A DNA stretch of 64,000 nucleotides from the NCBI GenBank assembly GCA_947652605.1, contig OX393579.1:5394001-5458000 (forward strand). The letters run 5' to 3'. Of the stretch, positions 34,816 to 46,316 are shown piece by piece (position 1 is the first letter of the stretch; every line of letters starts with the position of its first letter). Source of the DNA: Elmis aenea. Taxonomy: Eukaryota; Arthropoda; Insecta; Coleoptera; Elmidae. The notes beneath the pieces were generated by a model. It was not told where the DNA came from. It saw only the letters and a program-made list of their open reading frames with translations, and searched no databases. A program made the translations under genes and the position numbers.

Positions 34816-34969
34816 CCTGGGCCCTGTTCCTCGAAACTTACAAGCCTTGTAATACAAGTCCGTAGCTTAGCTACATGTGTAGTTTTCAGTAGTTTCCATG
34901 GAAACTACACGTGTAGCTAAGCTACGGACATATTACAAGGCTTGTAAGTTTCGAGAAACAGGACCCAGG
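34816..34969. mobile_element. 154-bp palindromic MITE
   Basis: Nearly the whole block is one inverted repeat: CTCGAAACTTACAAGCCTTG at the left is mirrored by CAAGGCTTGTAAGTTTCGAG at the right, centred near 34895 around TTCCATGGAA. The ends are CCTGGGCCCTGTTC and AACAGGACCCAGG. No target duplication is clear. As RNA it would form a long hairpin in intron 2. Confidence 0.85.
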
Positions 34970-35171
34970 AGGTTATTTTTAGATTTTTTGAAAAAAACTG
35001 GCTCGGCAAAAGATTATTAATACCTCAGTCATCTTAATTTATTCATACCATTGAATGTGTACTCCGGTGTGAAAATACACCCATATTTGTGATAATCAAT
35101 GAAATATAAAAAAGTTTTAAATCCAAGACTGTAGGACCCCTGGCCCTGTACTGGCCCTTATAATTAGTATT

Positions 35172-35410
35172 AAACAGAGCTCGGTGGATGGTTGGTAAGC
35201 AACCTAGCGAGCACTCGGGAGGTCGTGGGTTCGAATCCCGAGGCCGCCTGCCATTGTAGGGGTTTCAGGTGGTTTCCCCTGCCTACTATAGGCAAATGCT
35301 GTGACAGTACTTTCACCTACCCTCTACCCTTGCCCACCTTGCCCTTGTTTCCTCCCCCTCCACTTCGGTTATTAGCCATAGCAGCAAAAATATACCGATG
35401 AAAAAAATTA
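35172..35410 (+). repeat. tRNA-derived SINE
   Basis: The head has an RNA polymerase III B box, GGTTCGAATCC at 35228-35238, about 45 nt after an A-box-like GGATGGTTGGTAAGC segment, as in tRNA-derived SINEs. The body contains TTTCAGGTGGTTTCCCCTG and AGGCAAATGCTGTGACAGTA, which I recall from SINEs shared among distantly related insects, and it ends in an A-rich tail near 35400-35407. It is not a functional tRNA: the acceptor stem does not pair and no CCA-proximal structure follows. Confidence 0.75.
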
Positions 35411-36195
35411 CTAAAGATTTAAAATATATACCGAAATAAAAAATCCAAAATCAGTATAACCTAAACTGACTGCAATATAATGCCCAGCTAAAATAATGTC
35501 ACAAGTAACTTCGCAAGGTTCAAAATTCACGAATTTTCAAATTGCCCTCTTGAGAAGACTTCTGCAGTTAACATCTATGCTAAAATCCTTCAATTTCGTA
35601 AAGTTAAATTATTTCTCATACTAAAATGATTTGTAAACTTTGCTAAAACATCTATTCAAGGCTTAACCGTATATTGGCAAACCGCATCTGCTGTAATAAC
35701 CGCTGTCCAAACCACAAGCATCGAAACCGCTTTAACAAATAAATCAATATTCAGAAATTAAGTTTTATTCAGGGTCATGTGGAATTAAGAATTTCGTTAA
35801 ACCCAGACCAATAAATTTAAACTACATTAATCTGTTTTGCAATGTTTTTTGTTAACAGAATTATAATAAGTAGGTACATCGAAAAGAAAACAGAAACTAT
35901 TATTTATTTTCGAAATTTTCGGTACATAAATACATTTTGTTCATAGCATTATGCTCTAATATTTAAAATTTTCTTTTCATATTTTTGCGAACGAAGCAAT
36001 TTTTAATGCAATTACGTTGTTTTAAAAATGTTAAAGACCTCAAATAATCTTTTGGCCAAATTTGTTTTTATTAGTTGTGTCATGACCTACAAAAACTGAA
36101 TTTTATTATGTCAACAAGTGCCTGAAAACGGTTTTTGTACATTTTGTAAAATCAGGAAGTAAAAATTATAATTTTGTTAATAATACTAATCTATA

Positions 36196-36645
36196 GGTTT
36201 GTTCCAAAGCACTATCAGGATTCTGCGCAGTATCGACATCGCGTTCCACCACAGTCTCTGATAGTTCACCAGTCGGTTAGGTCTGGTTAGGTTCCAACTG
36301 TTATAAAATTAATACATGAACTAGTCAGTGTACGGTCAAAACAGTACGTGAACGAAGGCATGCACTAGCGCCTGGATTTTTACACGCATGCGCTGTTCAT
36401 AACTAACATGAGCTCTGGTAGTTATGCATCGCCATCCCAGATTTAGTACTGGATTCTTAAGGTGTTAAACTTTGCGATGCGCACCCAATAGACACAAATG
36501 CCACTTACAGTTAGGCCAGTCGTAGAAGCGTTCCAACAACGGCTAATGCTGGCCTATACATTTATTAGTACATATTTCACGCATGCGAATAAACCAGCAT
36601 GTACTTATCCATGAATTGGTTTTAAATCGCTTGTTGGAACAATCC
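36196..36645. mobile_element. TA-flanked MITE
   Basis: Left GGTTTGTTCCAAAGC and right GCTTGTTGGAACAATCC are imperfect terminal inverted repeats about 15 bp long, flanked by TA (36194-36195, 36646-36647), consistent with a Tc1/mariner or pogo-type non-autonomous element of 450 bp. No coding capacity. Confidence 0.6.
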
Positions 36646-38819
36646 TACTGTTATTTTTCAGCGCAACTGTGGATTCCCTTCAATTATCGGGTTGCATTAA
36701 ATATTGAATGAACCGCGAGTGGTCATAATATTTAAAGGTCTCTGGTCGGTCATGACAGACGAACGTCCAGCTTTGATTTACTGCATTCCGTGATGCGTAT
36801 TCGCCTGATGAAAAAATTAAATTTTCAGTGCGAATCTGTTGCTAATGAAAACTGCATCCGAGTTGAATATCTCGGCTTGTACAGTACGTGCACGCACAGT
36901 TTAAATGATTTAAAGCAGTTTGAAGTTCCGCCATCTAAAAGTTTAATTGGGTTCAGAACGCCTGACGTATTAGAGAATTACGAAGTTTGTAAAACGGAAG
37001 ACAAAGCAGTGGTAAACAAATTATAAATAGGTTTTAATACACTTAAAATCAAACAATAACAAGTAGCAATGGGAACTTTTGACCTTAATACAAAATCTTT
37101 TGAGTACTTATTACGACTTGAACGTGAAAAAGTCGATAAATGACAACATTTGTTGCGCAAGATATTTGGTATTTATTTTAGTAAGTTTCATTTTTGTTTT
37201 AACGCCAACAGAATATATTTAACTTGTTTTTAAAGTGTTTACTATTTATGTTTTCACAACAATTCTGTTTACAAATTTGTAAAAATTTACTCATAAGAAA
37301 ACCTTTATTTTCTTGTCGAAGATCAATAGAAGTTTTGAGGGTCCTGCATTTAGATAATTTAATACTTACAGAAATATAAGGAAAGTTTTGAGCAACTTAA
37401 TACATGAAACAAACTAGACAAAACGAAATTACGATGAATATTTATAATTCTATTCGTTATTTTATAGACTCTTTACATTATTTCTGTAATCTTCCGCCTA
37501 TTGGACTACTGAAACTATAACAAAGCCTTTTTTTTTGCTTAACTTGTCAACGCTTAGTATCCTTTTGTACATCATGTCTTTGATATAACCGTAAAGAAAA
37601 TCTATTGGGTAATATAACATAATGAAGGTGGTCAGAACACAAAGCCTTTATATCCGTTCTAACGAATAAAAAAGTTTCACTTACGCGAAAGAACACAATG
37701 AAAACGTTATGGGGCCATTTCCTCGCTGTGTAAAAACCGGAAGTTTATAACGCCAAAGAGCAATTTCTAGCTAATTTTCCGCCTGTTTCAAGTATATTTA
37801 AAAATTACTGAGTGTAGGGGGTTTTAAAATTTAATCGTCACCTTAACATACAACATTCCTGAAAGTGAGCCAAAGGTGGATTTAAGTTTTTGCAGTATTC
37901 ATCAATCAATGAAGCATTTCAGATACTTTAAATCAAGTAGTTTTTAGCGAAAAAAAATATTTTCTTTGTCTACACGAGCATCTCCTGGGACATGGGCTAA
38001 AGTGTGCTAAATCATTTTTAATTAACTAAAATTACTATACACTGAAGAGTTTGTATCAATATGTATACAATTTTAATTATGAAATCGCTAATCTTATTAA
38101 CTTCTAAGAACAATTTCTTTTCAAAGATAAACTTTACGGCAATGAATAAATAAGAAATCTACCAATAAAGAAATTGGCGTTTCAAAAGTAGCTCAATTTT
38201 TTTTTACAAAGAGATTGCTACAAATAACATGTATTTAAAAAAAATTATTGTTTTATTATCTATTAAACGATCATTTTGCTAGATATTTATTTCTCCAATT
38301 AAAGCCGCAAAGTTGCTCATTTTTTAACTACTTAAGGTCGATTTTTTAACAACATCAATCATTTAGAACGATTTAGTGGCGCATGAAAATGTATAACATA
38401 CCTTTTTGAGGATTAAAAAATTATAACTATCAAACTTGTAAAAATATAATTGTTTGATCAAGTCATTCATATCCAAGAAAAAATACGTGGTTCGAAATGT
38501 TTTTCTTCTTTTTATTGTGGAGGGTAAAATATTGATAATGTTAGATTCATATACATATAGTCTGATTTAATTTCATCTACAGCCATTAGAATATCAAACG
38601 TAATAGAGTATTTTTCAAATACCGACAAATTTCATCACAAACTAAATAAAAATTAAATATAGGACCATTATGAATGGGGTTGTTATACAAAATAAAAAGC
38701 AATTCGTTGAAGACAGAATCGATAAACCTATAAAAATTGGAATAAAAAGTAAGTAAGTAAAAAATAAGTTTTGACAGAAAAAAAGATATTTTTCACATTT
38801 TTTCATCTTTGCAAATATC

Positions 38820-39640
38820 TGAAGTTACTTACTTACTTATCCGAACCTCTTCTACCTTTCCGTGTAGAGAGTTTGGAGTTCAGTTTCGCCTTTTCTTGTA
38901 CAAGTCTTTTTATTTTTGTCTGTCCTTTGCAACCTTGATGGCACTCTTCCACTCACTGTCTTTGTATTTGTTAATATATCAGACACTTGATCATCCCATG
39001 TTTTTCTAGGACTTCCTCTTCCCTTTATCTTGATCTTAACTTTCCATACTTTCTTTGCCGTCCTTGTGTCCAGCATCCTCACCATGTGTGCCCACCAACT
39101 TAATTGTTTTCTTTCTATCTTTTCTTGTAATGAATCTACTCCCAAGCGTTCTCTTATTATTTCATTCTTTATCCTATCCCCCTTTGTTATTCCTAGTATC
39201 CTTCTCAGGAATTTCATCTCACACGCTGTCAGCATGGATTTATTTCTATCTGTTAGATTCCATGACTCTGCTCCATATATCAAAACTGGTACAAGAACTG
39301 TATTGTAGATTTTAACTTTGGTTGGCCTACTAACTTTCCTCTTATTTATGAAGGGCTTTAGCAATGCATATAGGTAATCCTTTTTTGCAGTGTTTATGCG
39401 GTTGATTATATCCCTTTCTATGTAACATTTTTTATCATCGAACCCAGATATTTTATGTTTTCAACTTGTCTTATTGTATCGTTCTCGATTGTTATCTGAG
39501 CATCCGTGTCTTCATCACCTTTCGCCATTATTTCTATCTTATTTGTGTTAATCTTCATGTTATATTTATCCAACTCTGTTTTCCAACGTCTTATATTTTC
39601 TACTAGATTTCTCTTGGAAGAAGCGCATAGTAAAAAATAT
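38820..39640 (-). pseudogene. LINE ORF2 C-terminal relic
   Basis: Minus strand reading: NLVENIRRWKTELDKYNMKI, NTNKIEIMAKG, VENIKYLGS, then after a frameshift INRINTAKKDYLYALLKPF and the 170-codon frame 39364-38852 with TVLVPVLIYGAESWNLTDRN, EMKFLRRILGITKGDRIKNE and RERLGVDSLQEKI. This is the region after the reverse transcriptase core in the LINE family also seen at 9194-9774. No catalytic motif remains. Sequence similarity to neighbouring relics is partial, so it is a separate subfamily. Confidence 0.8.
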
Positions 39641-39760
39641 CTGAAGTTAGTTATTAATAATCTACATAAAATTTAGCAGCTTTGCCGAACATAAACTTTA
39701 TCTTTAGCTTCAAGCTTTCAAATTTGATTCAGCTTTGAGGTGATCTACAAGGAAAAATGA

Positions 39761-40423
39761 TGTGTGGCGCGTGTGTTGAAGGGTAGGGAGTGCGACGGTG
39801 ATCACAAAAAAATTAGCAGTCGATGACTGATGTGTGAAGGGCGAGTATCGACGTATAGATCTTTAAGTTTATGTACAACGTTTAATAAATTAGTTACTGC
39901 AATTTAAAGTTTATTATTTAAATCTACGTTGGTGGTAGAGAAGACGTAGCATTTTGGCGCCCAACGTGGGGCAAAGAACAATAAATAGAAAAAAAAAATA
40001 ATAATAAAAAGTGAAAATTGTGCGACGCAATTCACAAATTCACATACGACAGCGGGCAGCGGCTCGCGGATCCGTATCAAGGGAGGTTACGTCATCACTA
40101 GCGTTAGCTAGATTTTTGGCGACGTCGAGCTACTGTTTTGACTGGCAGGCGCGGCATCAAAGGCGGCATCTTTGTTCAACAAGTTTGAAAAAAAAACAAA
40201 CTAAACAACGAAAGGTATTTATAGAATACTAGTGATTGTTGCGAATAAAATAACTGTGTAAAGTTTTTTAAGTATTTAGTATAAGTAGTACTTATATTAT
40301 AATATTAGTTAGTACACTTAGCATTGCATTTGATATTGTTGTATTGTTGTGTATTAAAAATGCAGTTACTGCAATTTAAAGTTTATTATTTAAATCTACG
40401 TTGGTGGTAGAGAAGACGTAGCA
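39761..40423 (+). mobile_element. Internally deleted LTR retrotransposon
   Basis: A 60-bp sequence is exactly repeated at 39892-39951 and 40364-40423, each ending GACGTAGCA. Three bases after the first copy comes a primer-binding site. This is the expected order 3' end of 5' LTR, primer-binding site, leader, 3' end of 3' LTR. The left border is approximate: TGTGTGGCGC at 39761 is a plausible LTR start. The two LTRs do not match upstream of the 60-bp block, and no gag or pol is left. Confidence 0.65.
39955..39972 (+). other. Primer-binding site complementary to a lysine tRNA
   Basis: TGGCGCCCAACGTGGGGC is the standard 18-nt site complementary to the 3' end of tRNA-Lys (isoacceptor 1,2) used for reverse transcription by several LTR elements and retroviruses. 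Its place 3 nt after an LTR-like end supports the element call. Confidence 0.8.
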
Positions 40424-41691
40424 GCTTCCACATATAAGACTTAGTAAAATTTATTTATTTTGTGTCTGTATTAAGTCTTTATGACACTGTAATAAATGCT
40501 GAAAAATATAAAACGCGAAGCAGATTTTTAACTCGACGACGTCTTTTTAAAACATTTTATACCTGTACGTTATAAAATGTTACTCCATAAAATATAGCCA
40601 CATACTTCTTACACGAGTGATTTCAAAACTCATGGTTGATGGAAAGCCAAAAGAGAAAACGTAAAAATATAAATTTACCGCAAATTGCATATGCTCGAGG
40701 CCACAAATTACTGTCAACATGTAGCTTACTTGACTAAAATATCTATACCTGAGCGGAAAATCCAGCACGCCTTTTTTTATACAGCGTATTAAATTTAACA
40801 ACCATATTCTCCGTAGATACGTTAAGCGGAAAATCATGCCGATAAAACCATATTCCACGCAAGAGCCGAGGTATTCCGTTCCTGATCATGTATGTTTTAT
40901 CTTTATGTGCGAACGCTCGCGATAAAACTAATCTAGTAACCAAATTTTAATTATCTCATTAAACAGTAAGTATTACTACACACGAGTTAGAATAAAACAC
41001 GAACTTTCAGCTTTGAGAGCTTTATCTCGTTAAATTCAAAGATATAAACGTGTTAGGCTTATATGTCGACATCTATATTAACTTAAATTAAATTTGTGCT
41101 AGAGGCGAAAATATCAAAATTAGCAGGGGTACGACATTATCAATTATTTCATATTCGCCAGAAGAAAAAGTCATCCGTTTTAAAAACTGCGCGATGTCTG
41201 TTCCAGTAGATCTAAAGTTTGTTTTTTTATCTTTAAACTGACAACTATTTTCATGACAATAAGTTTTTTTGTTAAACAATTTCACCCTTATTTAACACAT
41301 CTATTTAGTCCAGCCTAATACAAATAAAAGCTATTCTTAGTATTGTTTGTCTTCAAAATGTTATCAATTTAATACTTTATGCCAATTTTTTTTTTCTCAA
41401 CGTACAAATAAACCGAATTAACCAAAAATATCTTAAGCACTACGTTGTTGGTGAAAAAACTCATGAATCGCCAACTACTTAATTCGTTTGAATTAGAACA
41501 CTATCCTGAAGCATAATTATTGGTGTTAACGTATTACAGAATACATTTTTTTTATGTAGCACTGCAACTTGACAATTCACATTAGACTATTCTAAATGTT
41601 GTCTCAAAAAATGTATACACAGTTAGATTGTAAGTAACTTCTGATTTTTGCTGAATTTTAATTAAATAAATTTTTCATTTAATGTATACAC

Positions 41692-42440
41692 AGGGTGTTT
41701 GAAATTCGAGTTTAAGCATGGGGATCTCGCTTATTATAATAGCTAGAGTATAGGTTTAAATTTGGCAAAGTTGCTAAATTTGGTGCTCATTAATAATCCA
41801 AAGAGAAATTGGAAATATCTCAAACGGTATCCGAGAAAATTAGGAAAAACTGGAAAATACGATTTTTGAAAATCGTCTATAACTCCTTTGGAGTATGAAA
41901 TATTTTAAATGTGTAAAGACATTGTCCAAACAACTTTTCAAGTCGAATCAAATGGTGGTCACAAACTTTTTCTAGATCGATTCGTTTTTGTTTTATGACA
42001 ACCAACTTTATTTTTTCTTATGGGCGCAATTTTTGCTATTTACATAATCAAATAGCATTTATTTTTCTGAATCCATTGATATATCACACATGGTATTTTA
42101 CTTTTTCTTTCATTGTCAAATTTCAAAAAACACGTTTTAAACAATTACCATTATAAATCATGTTGGCCGGTCTTTGTAGTTTATGTTGTTTCCATGACAA
42201 CCGATCCACAAACTAAAAGTTTTGAAGGCCTGTTAGTCGTAAAAATGAACTTTAATAACGAAGAAAAACGCGATATGCTGCCTTATGGGCAGCAGAAAAA
42301 ACAAAGTTGGTTGTCTAAAACAAAAACGAATCGACCTAGGAAAAATTTGTAACCACCATCCGATTCGGCTTAAAAAGTTGCTTGGGTAATGTTTTAACAC
42401 ATTTAAAATATTTCAAACTCCAAGCTAAAATTAAAAACTA
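41692..42440. mobile_element. Fold-back element with trace of a DUF4817-type transposon protein
   Basis: An ACAGGGTGTTTGAAATTCG terminus lies at the left. 41885-42030 and 42300-42420 are inverted repeats: GAAATATTTTAAATGTG is mirrored near 42400 and ATGGTGGTCACAAAC near 42345. Between the arms a frame gives MNFNNEEKRDMLPYGQQKK, resembling the N-terminal start of the helix-turn-helix DUF4817 domain found in insect transposon proteins. The right terminus is missing or truncated. Confidence 0.6.
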
Positions 42441-43404
42441 CTTAACTTAAGTCAAAAAAAAATACAGTTGGGATAAAGGTCTTTTTTAGCGGGCTAAAAA
42501 AATTATTAAAGAAAACAGAAACGTTTGTATTATGACTGTTGCTCCAGTAAGAGAATTTATTTACCAAGTAGAATTTTATGAATACATCGTTTTAAAAACT
42601 CTAGCTGTATTTTATCTCGTTGTGGTGTTTAAGTGCCATCTTCACAAAGTAACAAGATACAATTTTACTCCCAAGCGGTGATCGCGTATCCTCTATAGCA
42701 GTTTATTCAAAATACGCGCAAGTAATCAGAATGGCTTTGAGCGAAATCCATTGTGCGGCACTGTGAAGCCACCAAACACGAAATATAAGTAAAAATAAAT
42801 CATCTCTATGAAATAAGATTCCGCCGTTGACATGAAGTGACGTACATATCTAAACAGCAGCAAGAAGCCGTGGTAAGATTGCTATCACACGACGTCGCGG
42901 CGATAAAATCTTTTCGCTACCAGTATTAACTTTTAACAGTATTATTGCCACAAAAAATTATTCAAGGAACTTCTGTTCACAGCCGTGCCCATCTTACAAC
43001 ATTAAACAAAAAATCCAACCATAATTAACAATTAAGTTATCATCACCATAGATCAATATTATGTATATTTTGACATATTTCTTTGGTAAATTCTTTGGTC
43101 GATTGCCAATTAATATACAACAAGTAACTCACATTGCTATTATATGATACTGACCAATTTTTAGATGTTGCAGCATCTTTTAAAAGGTATTATTTTAGCA
43201 CGAAATCTATAGAAAAATAGAATTTTCGCCTGCAATAATTTAGCAAGGGTTTTCATTTGTAAGCGATTTTTGTGCATTTAAATAATACAATTACAAACAA
43301 CCTGTATCTTTGGAATGTGTTACAATACGTTGCTAAATGTCACAGCCATCATACAATAATAATTCACAAATCACACAAGCGAATCCAGGCGAAGCTTACA
43401 CACA

Positions 43405-44145
43405 TCATTAAAGCTATAACAGAAAAAAAACACTCAATTCCATACCTATAAACCAATAAAAGAACGAAGTTTTCGTGTTCTTAAAAACCCACACTATTCT
43501 ACTGAAATAAATGAAATTAAGAAAACATTGAATCTTTAGGCCACGAAGTGCAAAATATATAAAAAAAAGTAAATGAAACAAAGAAACCCTTATCCATGTT
43601 CTTTATTGATTTAAAACAGAAAGGCAACAATCAAGACATTTACAAAATCAAAATCCTTTTAAACACTAGTGTAGTGTTTGAAGCACCACACGGTAAAAGG
43701 TAGATCCCCCAGTGTTAGAGATTTGGACACACAAAATATGTTTGTCAAAGGAACCCACGGTGCGTTTAGTGTGCAGAATTTTATCTCACATCAACCTGTC
43801 CAAGAAAGAATAGAGACAATGCAGTAAAATGTGTGAATTGTGGAGAAAATCATCCTGCCAATTACAGGGGATGTGCAGTTCATAAACAACTGCAGCAGAA
43901 ACTCTACCCCAACTCAGAGGTAACAATAAAGATAATCATTTTAGTAACAACAATGACGATAAAACTAACTTAAACACTCAACAAAAATAATACCTGGTGT
44001 AACATACGCCCAAATAGCACAATCAAACCATCAGAGCGCAACAACTTCTACACAACTATCAAATGATATTAATGAATTAAAAGAAATGATGAAACAATTA
44101 ATCGTACAAATGAACCTTCTCACTACCCTAGTAAATAAAATCAAA
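43405..44145 (+). pseudogene. Jockey-clade ORF1 (gag-like, zinc knuckle) relic
   Basis: Broken + strand frames give PLSMFFIDLKQKGNNQDIYK, LLNTSVVFEAPHGKR, RFGHTKYVCQRNPRCV, AEFYLTSTCPRK and VKCVNCGENHPANYRGC, ending in VTIKI, then ELKEMMKQLIVQMNLLTTLV and a stop near 44145. The tandem CxxC-H-C knuckles and the preceding domain match the nucleic-acid-binding ORF1 of Jockey elements. The upstream part has several frameshifts. In an intact element ORF2 would follow; here a 3' UTR follows about 135 bp later. Confidence 0.8.
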
Positions 44146-44279
44146 TAATGATGTAACTACTAAAAATATAATACAATCTTGGTTTCCGGGTTTGGAACCG
44201 CGTCTTCTATATTTAGAAGTAGTTGACGTTTCGACCATTGTGTCTTGGTCTTTTTCAAAACGTCGTTTTATATTATTAT

Positions 44280-44445
44280 TTGATATTAAGTGATTGGTAA
44301 ATTTTGTCAATAAGTAACGCAAGTTAGTATAACTAGGGAATTATTCATTGGAATTTTTCCATTCTTGTTCTTGCCGACACATTAAGTACTTATTGTCCCT
44401 AAGGGGATAGATTGTATGGAAGAAAGGAGTTAATAAAAATAATAA
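44280..44445 (+). mobile_element. Jockey 3' UTR directly after the ORF1 relic
   Basis: GATATTAAGTGATTGGTAAA, AATAAGTAACGCAAGTTAGT and TAAGGGGATAGATTG closely match 21705-21845, the 3' UTR of the Jockey copy there. The whole ORF2 is therefore missing between 44145 and 44280. The 135-bp bridge contains a GACGTTTCGACCATTGTGTC block of unknown origin. Confidence 0.75.
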
Positions 44446-44922
44446 TAGTAGGTACATTGTCATTTACAAGCACGTTCACCAACACACAAGCTTCCAACGC
44501 AAACCTTTAACATTGTAACTCCGTAACATCTACAGCGTTTAATTACTACAATCCAGCATTAATTTGTAGTTACAAATTAATCGCCGCATTATTTGGTGTT
44601 TCCAATTATGCACACACCAGCGACTCCTTCGTAACGCAGAAACATAAATGCAACCAGTGGTTGACATAGAAATTGGCGTTTGCCCAAACTGTAAAACGAA
44701 AATACGATAGAAAAGATTTACGATCGCATTTTGTCCAGAACGTTTACTGTCGCACAGCTTACACTGGGACTAATATCCGCCGGAAAAGGCTTATAGACTC
44801 GCGTTCCCAAGGATAATTACCTAGCAAATGCCTACTGTATTATTTTGAATTTAGTTTTTATTATCATGTGTACTTCAAAATAAGATTTAAGCGGAGTTTT
44901 GTCGAAAAATATACATTACCAC

Positions 44923-46218
44923 TAGGGTTTTTCGGATCCGGGTACCCGGATTCGGATTCGCCGAATCCTACAGCAAATATTCGGATTCGATATTCGGTCT
45001 AAGATTCGACGAATCTCGGATTAGGTCTCATTAATGCTACCACAACTTCAGAGAAAATACTTAATTTTGCAACAAATATTACCTACGAAACGATTGTTTG
45101 ACGGAGAAGACAAAAATGAAGAAACAGAGCATTCAACAGAGGGTGATTGCGGAATACTGCAGATGACGTTCAGTTGTTAACGATGGAAGAAGAGCTTAAT
45201 CATATATTGGAAACGATAAAATGCCTTATATTACCAAAGTCTCAAGATAAATTGGCCTACTTAAAAAAATGCATTATTTTCAAATGCCAAAATTAGAACG
45301 AACTATTTAGAAAAAGTATATCGAGCAATCATAACAATTAAACCAAGGTCAACCAATTCAGAGAGAATTTCTCTGAAGCTGAAGCCAAAAAATAACCTTG
45401 ATTTTTATCTTAAGATTTTGCATTTTTTTAGGTTATTTCGCTTATTTTTAAAAATAGACATACAAAATATTATATCATTGTAAAGAGAAAAAAATAATCT
45501 TTAAATCAGTCATCACCTACTACGATTGCCATTTAAAAAAAAGTTGTTTTGTCAAATATCTCGCACGGTAATTCATAAAAAAAAATCTGACTGTTACCAT
45601 CTTATAGCAAACCAAATCTACAAAACTTTTTTCCTTTGGCGTTTTTGTGTATTCGCAACAATAGCCGAGATATTTAAGTTTTAAAAATTTTGATCGATTT
45701 CGGTTTTTTCGTTATATCACGTAAGCTATGGAATTTTTAAACAAAACAAGATCTGGTTTAAAATACACCCCTAAATAGCTAACTTTTGTCCCATTTGATC
45801 AACCTTGTATTTTCATTATTTACGGAGATAGTAATAGTGTCCCATGGAAAAGTAAAACACCCTGTATACTAATATACTTGTTATTTTACTTCATACTTTA
45901 ACAATGAAATACAGTGCCATTTTAACTGATTGAAGGCCGTTTGAATTATTAATATAAACATGAATTAACTTAACACCGTGTTAGTAAAACCCATTGATGC
46001 GCTACTGACAAAACTGACAACCGCTGACAAATATTGTAAATCGCCTGTAATTTTAAAATTTGCGCGAACTTTAAACACCATACGTACAATAATTTTTATG
46101 GCACTACAATTCATTTAATTTTAGAACTGGATTCGGATCCGGATTCGGATTCGTAAAATAATCGTGGATTCGATTCGGATTCGTCGAATCTAAAAAGACC
46201 GAATCTTCCCAAACCCTA
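44923..46218. mobile_element. hAT element with 8-bp target duplication and GGATTCG repeats
   Basis: Terminal TAGGGTTT and AAACCCTA, followed inward by stacked CGGATTCGGATTCG-type repeats on both sides. ATTACCAC at 44915-44922 and 46219-46226 is an exact 8-bp duplication. The 1.3-kb interior retains a fragment of hAT transposase. A segment around 45530-45870 ending ACACCCTGTATA may be a further nested repeat. Confidence 0.9.
45260..45395 (+). pseudogene. hAT transposase C-terminal dimerisation-domain relic
   Basis: The frame gives KMPKLERTYLEKVYRAIITI, then KPRSTNSER and, after a one-base frame change, FSEAEA. This fits the end of the hAT family dimerisation domain, where a PS(T)S..SER.FS.A motif is nearly universal. 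It supports the hAT assignment made from the termini. The rest of the transposase is gone. Confidence 0.65.
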
Positions 46219-46316
46219 ATTACCACATAATAAAGTAGATTAGACATAATTTTTTCAATTGAAAGGCATTAATTATTCATTTCCTTTCTTGAATATCTTT
46301 ACTTTCTCCTTCTTCA

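Noticed and set aside
35172..35245. Possible tRNA gene
   Set aside because: Has a B box but no paired acceptor stem, and is followed by a SINE body and A-rich tail.
36790..37026. 78-codon + strand open frame in intron 2
   Set aside because: No recognisable motif, no transposon match, and no splice-site context linking it to the receptor.
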